Of a stretch of 34,639 nt of DNA, positions 10,101 through 19,589 are shown piece by piece. The position numbers were made by a program, and so were the translations under genes. The stretch comes from Gryganskiella cystojenkinii (lineage: Eukaryota > Mortierellomycota > Mortierellomycetes > Mortierellales > Mortierellaceae), in contig JAAAIG010000004.1 of assembly GCA_015852425.1 (NCBI GenBank), forward strand, positions 90,584 through 125,222, read 5' to 3'. The notes under the pieces are model-generated. The model saw only the letters and a program-made list of their open reading frames with translations, was not told the origin of the DNA and made no database searches. Position 1 is the stretch's first letter; each line of letters starts with the position of its first letter.

Positions 10101-11824
10101 CATTTTGTTCCTCTGTCATAAAGACCAGATGTAAATAAGTAAGCCGATCGCGATATTCCAGACGTTAGAATAAAGGCACAGTGAGATGACCTACTAATAT
10201 ACACTCGGTCGAGAACACTCTCTGGCATTTCCACTCCGCAATGGCTGCAAATGAGGTCAATCTTGAGCAACGTCGCGCTGCAACAAAAACAAGAGGATCG
10301 TTAGTTGAGTCAAGCGCCATACTTGTATTTCACTGAGAGTCTTTTTTTCAAGCCCCCACTATAAATACCTGGCTCCCGTTTCCATGAACCCTTCGTCTTC
10401 AGTCCGCTTGATGACGCGGTTATATTTTTCCGTTGGTCGGAAGTGAAGGTAATTATGGTTGTTGCAGCGCCGGTTATTGCACTTGAATGTCTGTGAAAAA
10501 CTAGGGAAGAACGAACGTGGATCGGTCACGACAAGGTACCAAGCAGAAGATATCAGATCTAATGTTTTTTTCGCTCGATTTGGCGAAATTCCTCCAATAA
10601 AATACAAAAAACTGCCTACTTTGTCTGCTTACATAACATATTCCGACAAAGAGATGCTAGCAACAGTTCCAGAGAATGAAATGAAAGGCGAGTAGCTCTC
10701 ACTGTTGAGCTCAACGATATCCTGTGTGACCCTCAAGGCCGTCGCGATCGTTGGTAGAAAGCACCTACGCGGTCGAAAAGACACATAAAATTGGAGGCAA
10801 GTCGCTTAGTTTTTGGTGGCATGACTACTCGCTGGATGATTTATTTCTTTTGCTTGTTCATAGGTACATCCACCGTTTCTGGAAAGGGTGGCGAGGATTA
10901 TCAAAGGATCTTACTCTCGAGCGGCTGTTGGGACGTATAGCAATCGCAGGCACAGGCGCACCTGCTCGTGCATCAACATATTTTCCCCTCCTAGCAAGGA
11001 CTGCAACATTTGACAACAAATAACATGGCACTCTGGCTCGATCGCATCGATATCTCTTAGGATCTGGTTACCGAGACGAGAGCACGACTGCAAGAGCATG
11101 ACCGGGTCGATTTGCAAACAGATGACATATTTTGAGATGGTGGCACCTGTCTATTTAATTTTTTCATTGTTGATTAACCTTTTCTGTTCCGCTTGCATGT
11201 AGATCTTTCGAAAGAAAGGAGCAATACCTGGATCCGATCTGTGACCGAGTCGGACAAAGCTCGACGGATGTCTTGCATATGGTGTTGAGTGATATCTATT
11301 GACAAGGAGAGAGAGAAAGACGTCAAGCAATCTAGAAAATGTCTATTCTTCAGCCATTAAAGCCTAGATACCACCCCAAAACTTACACAGCTTGATCTGT
11401 TCATAAAGGGGAATATCCTCAGGGATCGGAGGGAGGACATGTTGGTCGACTGGGTGAACTCTCGTGGGATGATCTCGAGACTAACGTGGTCCCACATCCA
11501 GAGAGGAAGGTAAATTAGATCCTCCTCTCCCACATCCCAAAAATACTAATAAACTCTGTATTTTTTTTGCCGCCAAAAAGTCCCCCAAACCTGCTCGTGT
11601 CTTTTGCGGGCTGCAGCAGCAAGAGGATGGGTGCACGCAAACGTTTGAAGTGATCGCAAGGATGCTGATGTGCTGGCAGAGATGACTGGCGAGGGTCTTG
11701 CTGTGAATGAAGAAGGAAGAGAAGGAACTTCGGCATCGACGAGGGTACTATTGACCGATTCTCTTTCCGAGAGCTGGTCCTGGTCCAGCAAAGGGACCGC
11801 ACGACTGACAAAGGGGTTGTCCAT
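7171..11824 (-). CDS. MCMDC2-like minichromosome-maintenance-domain protein without Walker A
   Basis: Exons: 11591-11824, 11387-11480, 11228-11295, 10915-11150, 10633-10764, 10369-10500, 10195-10277, 10029-10112, 9760-9987, 9643-9702, 9500-9554, 9275-9430, 9089-9180, 8908-8994, 8635-8821, 8406-8550, 8287-8362, 8041-8179, 7909-7952, 7783-7820, 7542-7675, 7357-7445, 7171-7255; about 890 aa. MCM N-terminal helical part (YVICLQIDP), OB-fold/zinc part (FKCNNRRC, CSHCG, LGEKIQVIGRLF), then LLGRTSGWNV and FRKLKLALLL, which lead into an AAA core. Where MCMs carry GDPGTAKS this reads LVIKDGYDTVVPAL, so no ATP loop. ARDGVVLFELDQ replaces Walker B; a C-terminal helical part follows (PLPRQYLRLAS, SYFQMMR, NLASCHAKLCFRNVADTGDAL). 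This fits MCMDC2 (human 681 aa; meiotic recombination) better than MCM2-9. About 110 extra C-terminal residues include GISRLGFVP. Junction 8406/8362 does not close as GT-AG; the donor after 9089 (GTCGGC) is weak. Family call is from recalled similarity. Confidence 0.7.
9988..10028 (-). other. Very short intron with tandem acceptor (41 or 38 nt)
   Basis: Between exons ending CTTCGAG and starting GATCGG of the MCMDC2-like gene. Donor GTGAGC; acceptors GAG and TAG lie 3 nt apart (minus-strand GAGTAG), both keeping frame and adding or dropping one valine. Without splicing the frame hits a stop at this TAG. Confidence 0.6.
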
Positions 11825-12029
11825 GGTGTTAAAAGGACAAAGGGTTAGGATAAGCGAGAGTGCGCAGGTTTTGTTGGAGTGAGAGACGGAGAGGTGGTGG
11901 AAGGACGAGAAAAGAAAGGGTCAAGTGCGGGGGTGAACAAAAAAAAAGAAAACGCAGAAAAGGTATTTGATCTTTTTTAATTTTTATTTTTTTGATTGAT
12001 GCTGTCTCCTGGGAGACTGACTGTTCATA
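11825..12029 (-). promoter_or_regulatory. Compact promoter of MCMDC2-like gene / 3' flank of upstream gene
   Basis: Only 205 bp separate the stop of the Ser-rich gene (12030) from the MCMDC2-like start (11824), both on the minus strand. It contains a minus-strand AATAAA at 11983-11988 that probably ends the upstream gene, leaving about 160 bp for the downstream promoter. Confidence 0.4.
11983..11988 (-). terminator. Likely poly(A) signal of the Ser-rich gene
   Basis: AATAAA on the minus strand about 42 nt after the TGA at 12030-12032, in an A/T-rich stretch. Confidence 0.4.
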
Positions 12030-14787
12030 TCAGGTTATGGTTCTGCTTGAGCTTGAACCAGTGTTGCACAGCTCCTTCGGGTGCAGTTGTATGCCGTTGT
12101 TATGAACCTTCCTGACCATCCTATGAACATACATGGAAATCACAATAGCGATTAGTATTGGTACCTTTCGGCGCTCCTCTCTTCAAAAAAAGACAACATT
12201 AGAACTGCCGAGACTCTTACCCTGATCCGAACGCGGGACCAAGCAGTCCCGCTGCGCCTAAAGTCGTCTGCCAGAGGTTCAAGCCAATCTCTTGGCCATA
12301 CCAGCGCTTGTTCTCCTTGTCGTCCACTCCTCCTCCTCCTCCTCCTAGCGCTGCGGAAGAAGAGGTTCGTCGACGATGCCTCTCTTCCAGGGATTGTCGT
12401 ACTTGATCATTGTCGAGCATATTGTCGTTCCTGCTGCCCAGTACGGTTTGACCACCATTGCCGCCCGATATCGTGTTATTAAAGGAGTACTGTCTTGTCG
12501 TAGCCGTAGGAGAACCTTGTGCTGCTGACGATCCAGTAGCTGTTGTCGGTCGAAGGGGCGAAGATCCTCGAATCAATCCACTGGGCCTGAGACCGACTTG
12601 AAGCGGTGGGTACATAGTACCGGCCATGCCCACCCTTGACACCGACACATGAGACGCCAACGACCGCTGATCCAATGCCCTGGAAAAGAATCCCTGGTGA
12701 GGTTCAGGAATCGTACATCTCTTGCGTCTTAGTCGCGATGGGGTCGAGGCCCCAGAGGATGTGGGTGAAGTATGAGTCGAGGATGCTGGAGAAGAGCAAG
12801 GTGAATGTTCCTCTGGTACTGTTTCTGGGACACCTCCTTGGGTCTTTTGACGATGCTCCCTGTCCTTGGCAGCATGATCCAGGATCGACTGAGCCTTGAC
12901 ACTCCAGGAGACATACCTTGTCGCCAAAAGTGAGGACGGACCCTGAAGAACCTTATTTGCGACAGGGTCCGGCGGAGGCAAAGTCATTGTGGGAGTTGCA
13001 GTCGCCTGATAATGATGTGGAGAGAGCAAAGGGGTCGTACTTCCAGAGAACGGCGGGTCATCACTGTTGAGAGTCGTGGATTCGATCTCGTAGTAGTGGT
13101 CTGGGGGTGAGGATCGACTGTAAGGAGAGCTGCCTGTCGAGAGGATCCCCCTACGATAGCCCTTCTTCTTTTGTTGCCGGCAGGCTTCAGAGTCTGATGA
13201 TGCACTATCGTAGTCTCCACGCGAGATGGGTGTGATGGCGCCTTGGAAATAGTGGGGCGAAAGATCGCCCAAGATCGAATCAGGGTTCGAGCTAGGTCGC
13301 AAATGAGGTGAACCTGTGGCAGAATAATATACATGGGTTGGTGAGGCCGGGATCAAGGGTGAAGATCGTGAAGATCGTGCATCGACTGTGTAGATTTTCC
13401 TAGGTCTCCTTTGCTTGAACCGGGGCCGCGGTCCAGTTGCCAGTAAAGTCGAGAGACTGTTTCAACGCAGAAAAGTACATTATAGATAAGTGTAAGTGAT
13501 TAGCTCGCACTGACAGTCTTGTTTCGTATCTGCATGGGGAGCATCTGGCCACTTCGCATCCCCGCAGTTTCAATCCAGTCAAGCTCAGTGGTCTGTTTGT
13601 CATTCGTTCCCGAGCTTTGTCATATGTCGACACGAATCCAAGAAAAAAAAACTTGGTTTTTATCCATATTCGTCCAGGGTTGCGCAAGAACAAACAAATG
13701 CAAAGGTCGCACAGACAAATAAAGTATTATCGATGGGTACAAGCGCTCACAAAGAAGGATTTCGCAACATCACCCCTTTGCTGTTCATGGTCTTGACGCA
13801 TGACCCTTCCCCTGCCCCTCTGTCTCTTTGCCAAGGGATGATCCTTTTTTGAGAGAAAAAAGAAATGTCCGTTTGGTTCGCTGTTGTTTGTTGGAGAGAT
13901 GAAGATTGGTGGTGGTTTATGAAAATATTGGGCTGCTTTACTGCGCGCGCTTCAATCTTTTTTTTTTTTTTTTTTTTTCGTTCTTTCTCCTTTCGTCTGC
14001 TGATATCGGGTGGAATGACGCACTTTTCGTCTCTCTTCAGCAAATACAGAAGAAGCCCCTCTGCTACTTCCCCTTCCCCCCCTCCACCTTAAACATTTCT
14101 TAGCAGCTGCAAAAAAAGATTCCGTAATTACCTGGCTCGGAGGGCCTCCTCGACTTGTTCTTGCTCCGGAGATGACGGGAGGGGTGACGACATCGAAGAG
14201 GGCACAGAGGGCAGGTGACTTGGGTAGTCGCCTTTGCCCGCAATGCGAAAGGACCTGCCTTGTTGTTGCTGCTGCTGCTGTTGCTGAAGATGAAGATGAT
14301 GCTGAGGAGAGTATTGTTGTACATGGTGATGATGATGTTGGGGGTTCTCGTCGTCAAACATCATGTCGTCCTCACCCTCAAAGTCAGAGTACTCAATCTC
14401 AGAGTACTCATCCGAGAGGAGTTCTCTTGCCGAAAGTGATATCCACGAGGCTGAGTTGTATTCAAGCAAGGATAGGAAACAAAAAAAAAAAAAAAAAAAC
14501 AAAAAAAAGGAAAGGGGAAGGAACGCAAGCATGTGGTTAGGTCTCGAAGAAATGATAACGACGAGAAGAGAATGCACATCTCGGTCGGTACTCAGGTTCA
14601 TAGAAAGCGTTTACTTGCCATCACCACAAGGGGAGCCAGTCCCGCTGAGGATTTGAAGTCGTGGGGAGGAAGTGCTGGAGGAGTGGTAGTCAGCGGTCTC
14701 TGGGAAAATGAAAGCCGAAGATGCTCGTGAACGATGGGCACCTCTGGCGGCGGTGGTATTGCTGGTTGAGGCGGGTGCGCTGGCCAT
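12030..14787 (-). CDS. Unrecognised Ser/Gln/His-rich protein
   Basis: Four-exon model: 14619-14787, 14132-14450, 12221-13456, 12030-12120; 604 aa. I do not recognise the family. From the N-terminus: Ser/Thr-rich lead, a short block SWISLSARELLSDEY followed by an acidic patch (GEDDMMFDDE), HHHHH and nine consecutive Gln, a basic element (PRFKQRRPRKIYTVD), long Ser/Pro/Thr-rich spacers, a positively charged RLRRKR, GGGGGG, and near the C-terminus a possible conserved piece RWYGQEIGLNLWQTTLGAAGLLG that is the only clearly hydrophobic helix-like segment. Intron 1 uses either a GC donor (GCAAGT, exon end 14619) or a weaker GT donor (exon end 14625); both keep frame. The third exon seems to end in a stop, but that TAA is inside a GTAAGA donor; splicing (branch TACTAAT) to 12120 adds 30 residues. 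Intron 2 is 675 nt and could hide another exon. Divergent from the ARMH3-like gene. Confidence 0.55.
13457..14131 (-). other. Long intron (675 nt) of the Ser-rich gene
   Basis: Unusually long for this window. It holds a 21-nt homopolymer at 13958-13978 (T on plus strand) and no open frame with family resemblance; the Lys-rich frame 13747-14043 is homopolymer-driven. Donor GTAATT and acceptor ACAG keep phase 2. A different acceptor near 13409 would also keep frame and shorten exon 3 by about 15 residues. Confidence 0.4.
14260..14286 (-). repeat. CAG/CAA tract coding nine glutamines
   Basis: Nine codons of CAG/CAA on the minus strand inside exon 2 of the Ser-rich gene, preceded by a His-rich stretch. 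Such trinucleotide tracts often vary in length between strains. Confidence 0.8.
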
Positions 14788-15680
14788 ATGAGTGATAGGG
14801 GGTATTTAATGCTGGGAAGAGTAGATTGATGGTGTGAAAATGAAGCGCAACGGGCGTGTTCAGTAGGAGAGGGGTACTAGTGTGGACGAGAGAAGAGGTG
14901 AAGGCGGGTGGTCGAAGTGGGGTAGGAGTCAGAGAAGGCGGTCGCGAAAGAGAAAGAGACGAAGGAGTTGCAAAGTGAAGAGAGGAAGGAGAAAAAGAAA
15001 GTGAACAAGCAGGAGATTCAAGGCAAATGCAAGGTAAATCAAATGCAAGCAAAAAAAAAAAAAAAAAAAAAAATGGGGAAATGGGGAAGATTTCCCTGCA
15101 AATGATTGGACACTGAAAAAGGCGTGGCTCGTGGTTGTGCGCAAGAAAATATTTAGTTACGTGCCTGGTGACCTTGGACCCCGGGGGTGATGTTTCCTTT
15201 TGTGCGGCGATCATGACATCCTTTATGTCTCTGAGGGACAAACTGCACAGTGGCTCTTTCATGGGGTTGCTGGGCACGCCACCATTCTTTTGCCTTTGCT
15301 CTGGAAAGCTCTGAGCCCCGCCGCCTCGTCTGGCTTGAAACAAACAGACAGGGTTTCGATATGTCTTTGTTGTGTGAAGTCTGTCTGGTCAACGCCTTTT
15401 AATAATAATGTCACTGTGCGACGGAAATGCCAATTCTATTTTAAATTTGACTCTTGTGCAAGAGGAGGAACAACTTCGCCCTTTTTTACGTTTTCTTTCC
15501 TCCGTCGGTCTTTGTATGTTTGTTCCCTTCTCGGCTTAGTTTCTTTACATCACATCTCATCTCCATCTCCTCGACCTCGACGTTGACCGTATCCCCCCTG
15601 ATCTTTTTCTCACCCCTGCATGTCAACACTCGCTCTGAATCAAATCTTTTAATCCAAAGCCCAACGACCACAGCCCAGCC
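14788..15680. promoter_or_regulatory. Divergent promoter region, Ser-rich gene / ARMH3-like gene
   Basis: 893 bp between two divergent start codons, the longest intergenic stretch here. Contains 23 consecutive A (15051-15073), a GA-rich/CT-rich strand asymmetry at 14900-15000 consistent with the minus-strand leader, and a pyrimidine-rich leader at 15480-15680 for the plus-strand gene. A 217-residue minus frame (14690-15343) is Ser/Phe/Leu-rich from pyrimidine content and does not look like a protein. No TATA box seen with confidence. Confidence 0.45.
15051..15073. repeat. Poly(A) homopolymer, 23 nt
   Basis: Uninterrupted run of 23 A in the divergent promoter. Could act as a nucleosome-excluding poly(dA:dT) tract; that role is inference. 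Confidence 0.8.
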
Positions 15681-18600
15681 ATGCAAGAAATGACCTTTGG
15701 CTCGACAACCACTCGGGAGCATTTGCTTCGCCCTCAAACTGGCCAAAAGATGAAGCTCAAGGAAAAGTTTGTCGAGATTTACGACATGTTTCTTCGGGTA
15801 AGCGGTGCCGCATTCGTTCGGTGACATGGACTCCCCGACGAAACACTCTACCTACGCGTTGATCACAGAAAGTCGTCCAAAAAGTGAACGGCCATCGCAT
15901 TCAATCGCGATTGACCTCGATCCTCCTTGTTTACCCTTCTTTTTTTGCTGATAGGGCCAGGATCCAGCCTTAGGCAAGGATCCAGAGGTCTTTTGGGACG
16001 AGCTCTTTTTGATAAAGGTGAGCTATCCTTGTCTGATCAAAGACTTCTAAAAACATCCAAAAAGTTACCCCTGCCAACATTTCCATTCATTGCTTATGTT
16101 CAACCCCCTTGATAACCTCTAGGTCAATGCCGAATATCTCTCCTCCAGTCTACGCCGGATCAGTGAGGATGAACTCTTGGCTATCAAGGACGGTATCAAC
16201 AGCATCTTTTTACACGCGGTCCAGACCATGCGTGACCCGCTCCCTCAGCGGAGACTTCATGCTATGCAGGTAACAAAATCAATACCAAGGCGCGATGAGC
16301 TCCATAGACTCACTGTATTTGAAACCGCAACTGACGTAGTGTTTTATGACGGACCTTGATTGCAAAATAGACGCTCACAATCGTACTCGGAGAGGTCTTT
16401 CGAAAGGGTTTCAACAACTGGAGTTTTGACGTTATCCATCTCTTGGTAAGGGGCTCGATCCGCAAAATGGTCATTTACCATGTTTATGAACGACAGCTTT
16501 CTGAAGCGTAATTTTTAAAAAACATAGACTGGTTTGTCACACGCGGATTTGGTATTCAGGACGCTGCTGCAGGGCCTTTGTGATGTCCTCGACGGCGAGG
16601 AATCACGTAAGTCAGCAGGGAACCATTTGTCTGTTTTTTTTTGATGAATCCACAGACTAGAAACTAATGTGAAGTGTCGATGAAATATGCTTGAGTAGAA
16701 GAAATGCAGGTGGTGGCCTTGCGTCTGGCGATCGCTCTTGCCTGCGGTAATGACAACGTGAACAAGAACAGCCTGAACGAGTACTTCATGCAAAAGGACA
16801 TGTTCCCGTCTTTGATCAAGGTAACACTTCGGACGGATTCCTTTTTATGCAGATGGTAGTCATTATACAAGCCTAAGCTTACTTTTTTGTGTCCTATATA
16901 TTTCATAGTTTTTCGTCAAGATCGAGTCTGTGGAAGTCGCGCTCGAGGCATTGGCCCTGTTGAGTTTGCTGGCAAATTACAACAAATATGAGACTCGCAA
17001 CCCATACCTTGAGCGGCTTTCAGGATTGACGGATGAGAAGGTCCTTCACAAAATGGTCGTCATAATTGTCCAGATCTTTGACAGGATAAGAAAGTATGAG
17101 AGTAACTGGATTCCTAGCCTTTTCTTTTTTCTCGAGTCCAATCCAATTTGTATCTCACTACTGATGATGTCTTGCATCGTTTTCATAACAGATCATACAC
17201 TGAGGTCATGGACGATGACGAGCTTTCGACGGTCTCCAAGTTAACAGGCGCATTTTCCTACTTTACTGGAATGCTTTGGAACCCCAAAGGACAGGACAGC
17301 ACTGCCACGGATGCTGCGTTCGCAACCCTGTAACTACACACATAATTTGTTCCGCATTTGACGCCGCACCATATAACAAATGAATGCTAGTGAGCTAACA
17401 TGCCTTTTTTGTTATCATGCAGCCCAGATAGCAGGATCCCTGTTCTTCTTGTACTCTACGATCTTATCAATTCGAACAAGCGCTTCCTGAGTTTGTTCAT
17501 TTCGTTCTCCGTCCCTACCAAGGATACCGACCACTCCAACCAAACATCTGTCGCCAGCCAAGGATCGATCGAAAACAGCGAGACGGCGCTTGGAGCCTTC
17601 CTGTCATTTTCATCATATCTGCTTCAACACAATCGCACCCAAAGATCTGCGCCTTATACCCATCTCTGTCTTATTATCATGTTGATCCTTGTGGAGGATA
17701 CGGCGGTGTACCCTTACCTATGCGCCATTCCTTCTGCGCAAGACATGGCAACACCTCAATCCCAGGCGAACCAATCGTTATCATTGGCACAAGTTCGACT
17801 ATGTCGGCAAAGACAACCTTTATTGCCAAAGGCCAAGACTGCGAGGCCACTCGCCGCAGTCTTGTTGGATGTTATCCTCGGATTCTTGAAACACAACATG
17901 AAGAAGAAGATGCAAATCGACTGTTTCAGGTAAGCCTACGGGGGAATGCTAACACACTTCGCGGCAGCAGCATGGCCCTGTACTCATCATGATAATTGTG
18001 ACTCGTTTAACTCTCGTAGACTTGCAGTTGCCATCGTCTTTGCCATCTCGAGCCGATTCAAGACCCTGCGAGTTCGACTTCGTAAGTGCCTTGTCGACAA
18101 GGCAGGTAACAGTTTGTGACATGTACCAGCTGTGTTGACCAAGCCATACACTTCTTTTTTCTATCCTAGCCTACCACTGGGTTGAAATGTGGACCTCACT
18201 TCAGGGACTTGTTAAGTTTCTGCAGGCTAACGCAAAGACTTTTCAGCATCTGCCTGATGCTCGTGATCTCGTGGCAGAGGTAAAAAGTGTTTCTTCAATT
18301 CACTTATGGCGGTGATCGGATTTTTTTTTATTCTGACCTTATATTTCGATTATTTTTTCTCATACTTAGACTATCGATGTTGTCAACTACTTTGTGACCT
18401 ATGGAGACTTGATTATGCCAGACCCAGGGAGCCTTTATGCGCTCTACTACGAGATTGTGCGGTCTGGAATCGACCCCTACTTGGATCTGACCCGAGATTG
18501 TACGGATGTCTTCTATAGTATCTTCTTCTGGTGGTTCCCCTCGGTTTGGCCTTAGTCTTTCACTAACGTTACGCATGTAATATCCTATTTTTGTTTTTAC

Positions 18601-19193
18601 TACTAGTCAATATCACGATCCATCCTCCTCTTCCAGCACCATTACCCCACCATGACCTCACATCTCGTAATCGACTCAACCTGGCACCATCTCCGCAGCC
18701 TAGTCCATCCGATTCCGGGTTAGGATCACCCCCAACAACATCACCTCCATCATCGCCCTACCCGCACTCGATTCGATCACCCTCACCTGCCCACTCCAGC
18801 AGCCACAATGGCTCTCATTCAAGAGCAATCATCATCGACCTGTCCAACATTAATCAAGTTCATACATTCTTCTTTACGCATCTTTTGGCTTGGCGTGATC
18901 AAAACCCAACAAGAAGTCTGGGACCGGATCTGGTTTCGACTATTATCAAGGACCATTATCAGGACCTGACGTTGGTTCCAAGTAACCTGGATGCGTTCTT
19001 GGTGGTGAAACATGGAAAGCATCCAGGACAAGGAGGAGGAGGAGTCATTGCAAAGAACGATAGCGGTCCTCATCCCGCCTGGGACGGATACACGGAGGTG
19101 CCGGACAAGGTCCCGTTCTTTCGTCAATTGACCCGGTGGGTTGTGACGGACATAAGGAAAGCGTCGAGGACGCATGCGGCCTTCAACGTCTAG
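15681..19193 (+). CDS. ARMH3/C10orf76-like armadillo-like helical protein (DUF1741)
   Basis: Exons 15681-15797, 15955-16017, 16123-16269, 16371-16445, 16528-16606, 16699-16820, 16909-17093, 17192-17329, 17423-17929, 18020-18081, 18170-18279, 18370-18499, 18607-19193; 773 aa, every phase closes. Blocks line up in order with human ARMH3 (689 aa): KLKEKFVEIYD, FWDELFLIKVNAEYL, LLANYNKYETRNPY, KMQIDCF-R, VRLPYHWVEMWTSL, VNYFVTYGDLIMP, LYYEIVRS, and the end FFRQLTRWVVTDIRK. ARMH3 is a helical-repeat scaffold that recruits PI 4-kinase beta at the Golgi and affects PI4P and the Arf-GEF GBF1; the same job is plausible here but inferred. Residues about 580-635 are a Pro/Ser/His-rich insert (encoded at the start of the last exon) not found in the animal protein. 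The start ATG at 15681 is the first one after the pyrimidine-rich leader; a second in-frame ATG is four codons later. Confidence 0.85.
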
Positions 19194-19589
19194 AAAAATG
19201 TTTAGACTAGTGAGAACAAATACCAAAAACATGCATGAGCGAAGAAAGTTGAAAGTAGACGAAAAATGAAAAAAAAGTCGCCAAGAACAAAAGGCAGAGG
19301 GCGAAGGCTGTTTTTGTCTGTCAGAATGACAAGGGGACCGTGCTGTCAGGGAGCATCGCATTTGCATTATTAGTCAAATAAGGTCCAATCCCGTAGCTGT
19401 CCAACCGCCTCTTTCCCATTTTTTTTTCTGGACAGCTCTCATTGATTCTGTTTTCGATTCTCTCCTCATCAAAATCCATTTCTTCTTTTTCCTCCACCCC
19501 GCAGCAAAACACGCTCCACATTGACATCCCTTCCCCATCCCCACATTGCACAGACACTCTTCATCCTGGACAAATAGTAAACAACTCAA
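19194..19589 (+). promoter_or_regulatory. Intergenic region between ARMH3-like and PPxY gene
   Basis: 396 bp in tandem orientation. The left half is purine-rich 3' flank of the ARMH3-like gene without a canonical AATAAA; the right half (19400-19570) is CT-rich and probably the leader/promoter of the next gene. Nothing else recognised. Confidence 0.4.

Noticed and set aside
7171..11824. Assignment of the MCM-like gene to MCM8 or MCM9
   Set aside because: Both have intact Walker A and B motifs; here the loop is missing and the C-terminal helical pattern is closer to MCMDC2.
12218..12220. Apparent stop codon ending exon 3 of the Ser-rich gene
   Set aside because: The TAA lies within a GTAAGA donor; a branch-like TACTAAT and TAG acceptor follow, and the next exon closes the frame.
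13747..14043. Lys-rich minus frame in the long intron of the Ser-rich gene
   Set aside because: Driven by a 21-nt homopolymer; no splice sites in suitable phase were found.
14690..15343. Minus-strand open frame of 217 codons upstream of the Ser-rich gene
   Set aside because: Composition (runs of Phe, Ser, Leu, Pro) comes from a pyrimidine-rich leader and a poly(A) tract; it overlaps the better first exon in another frame.
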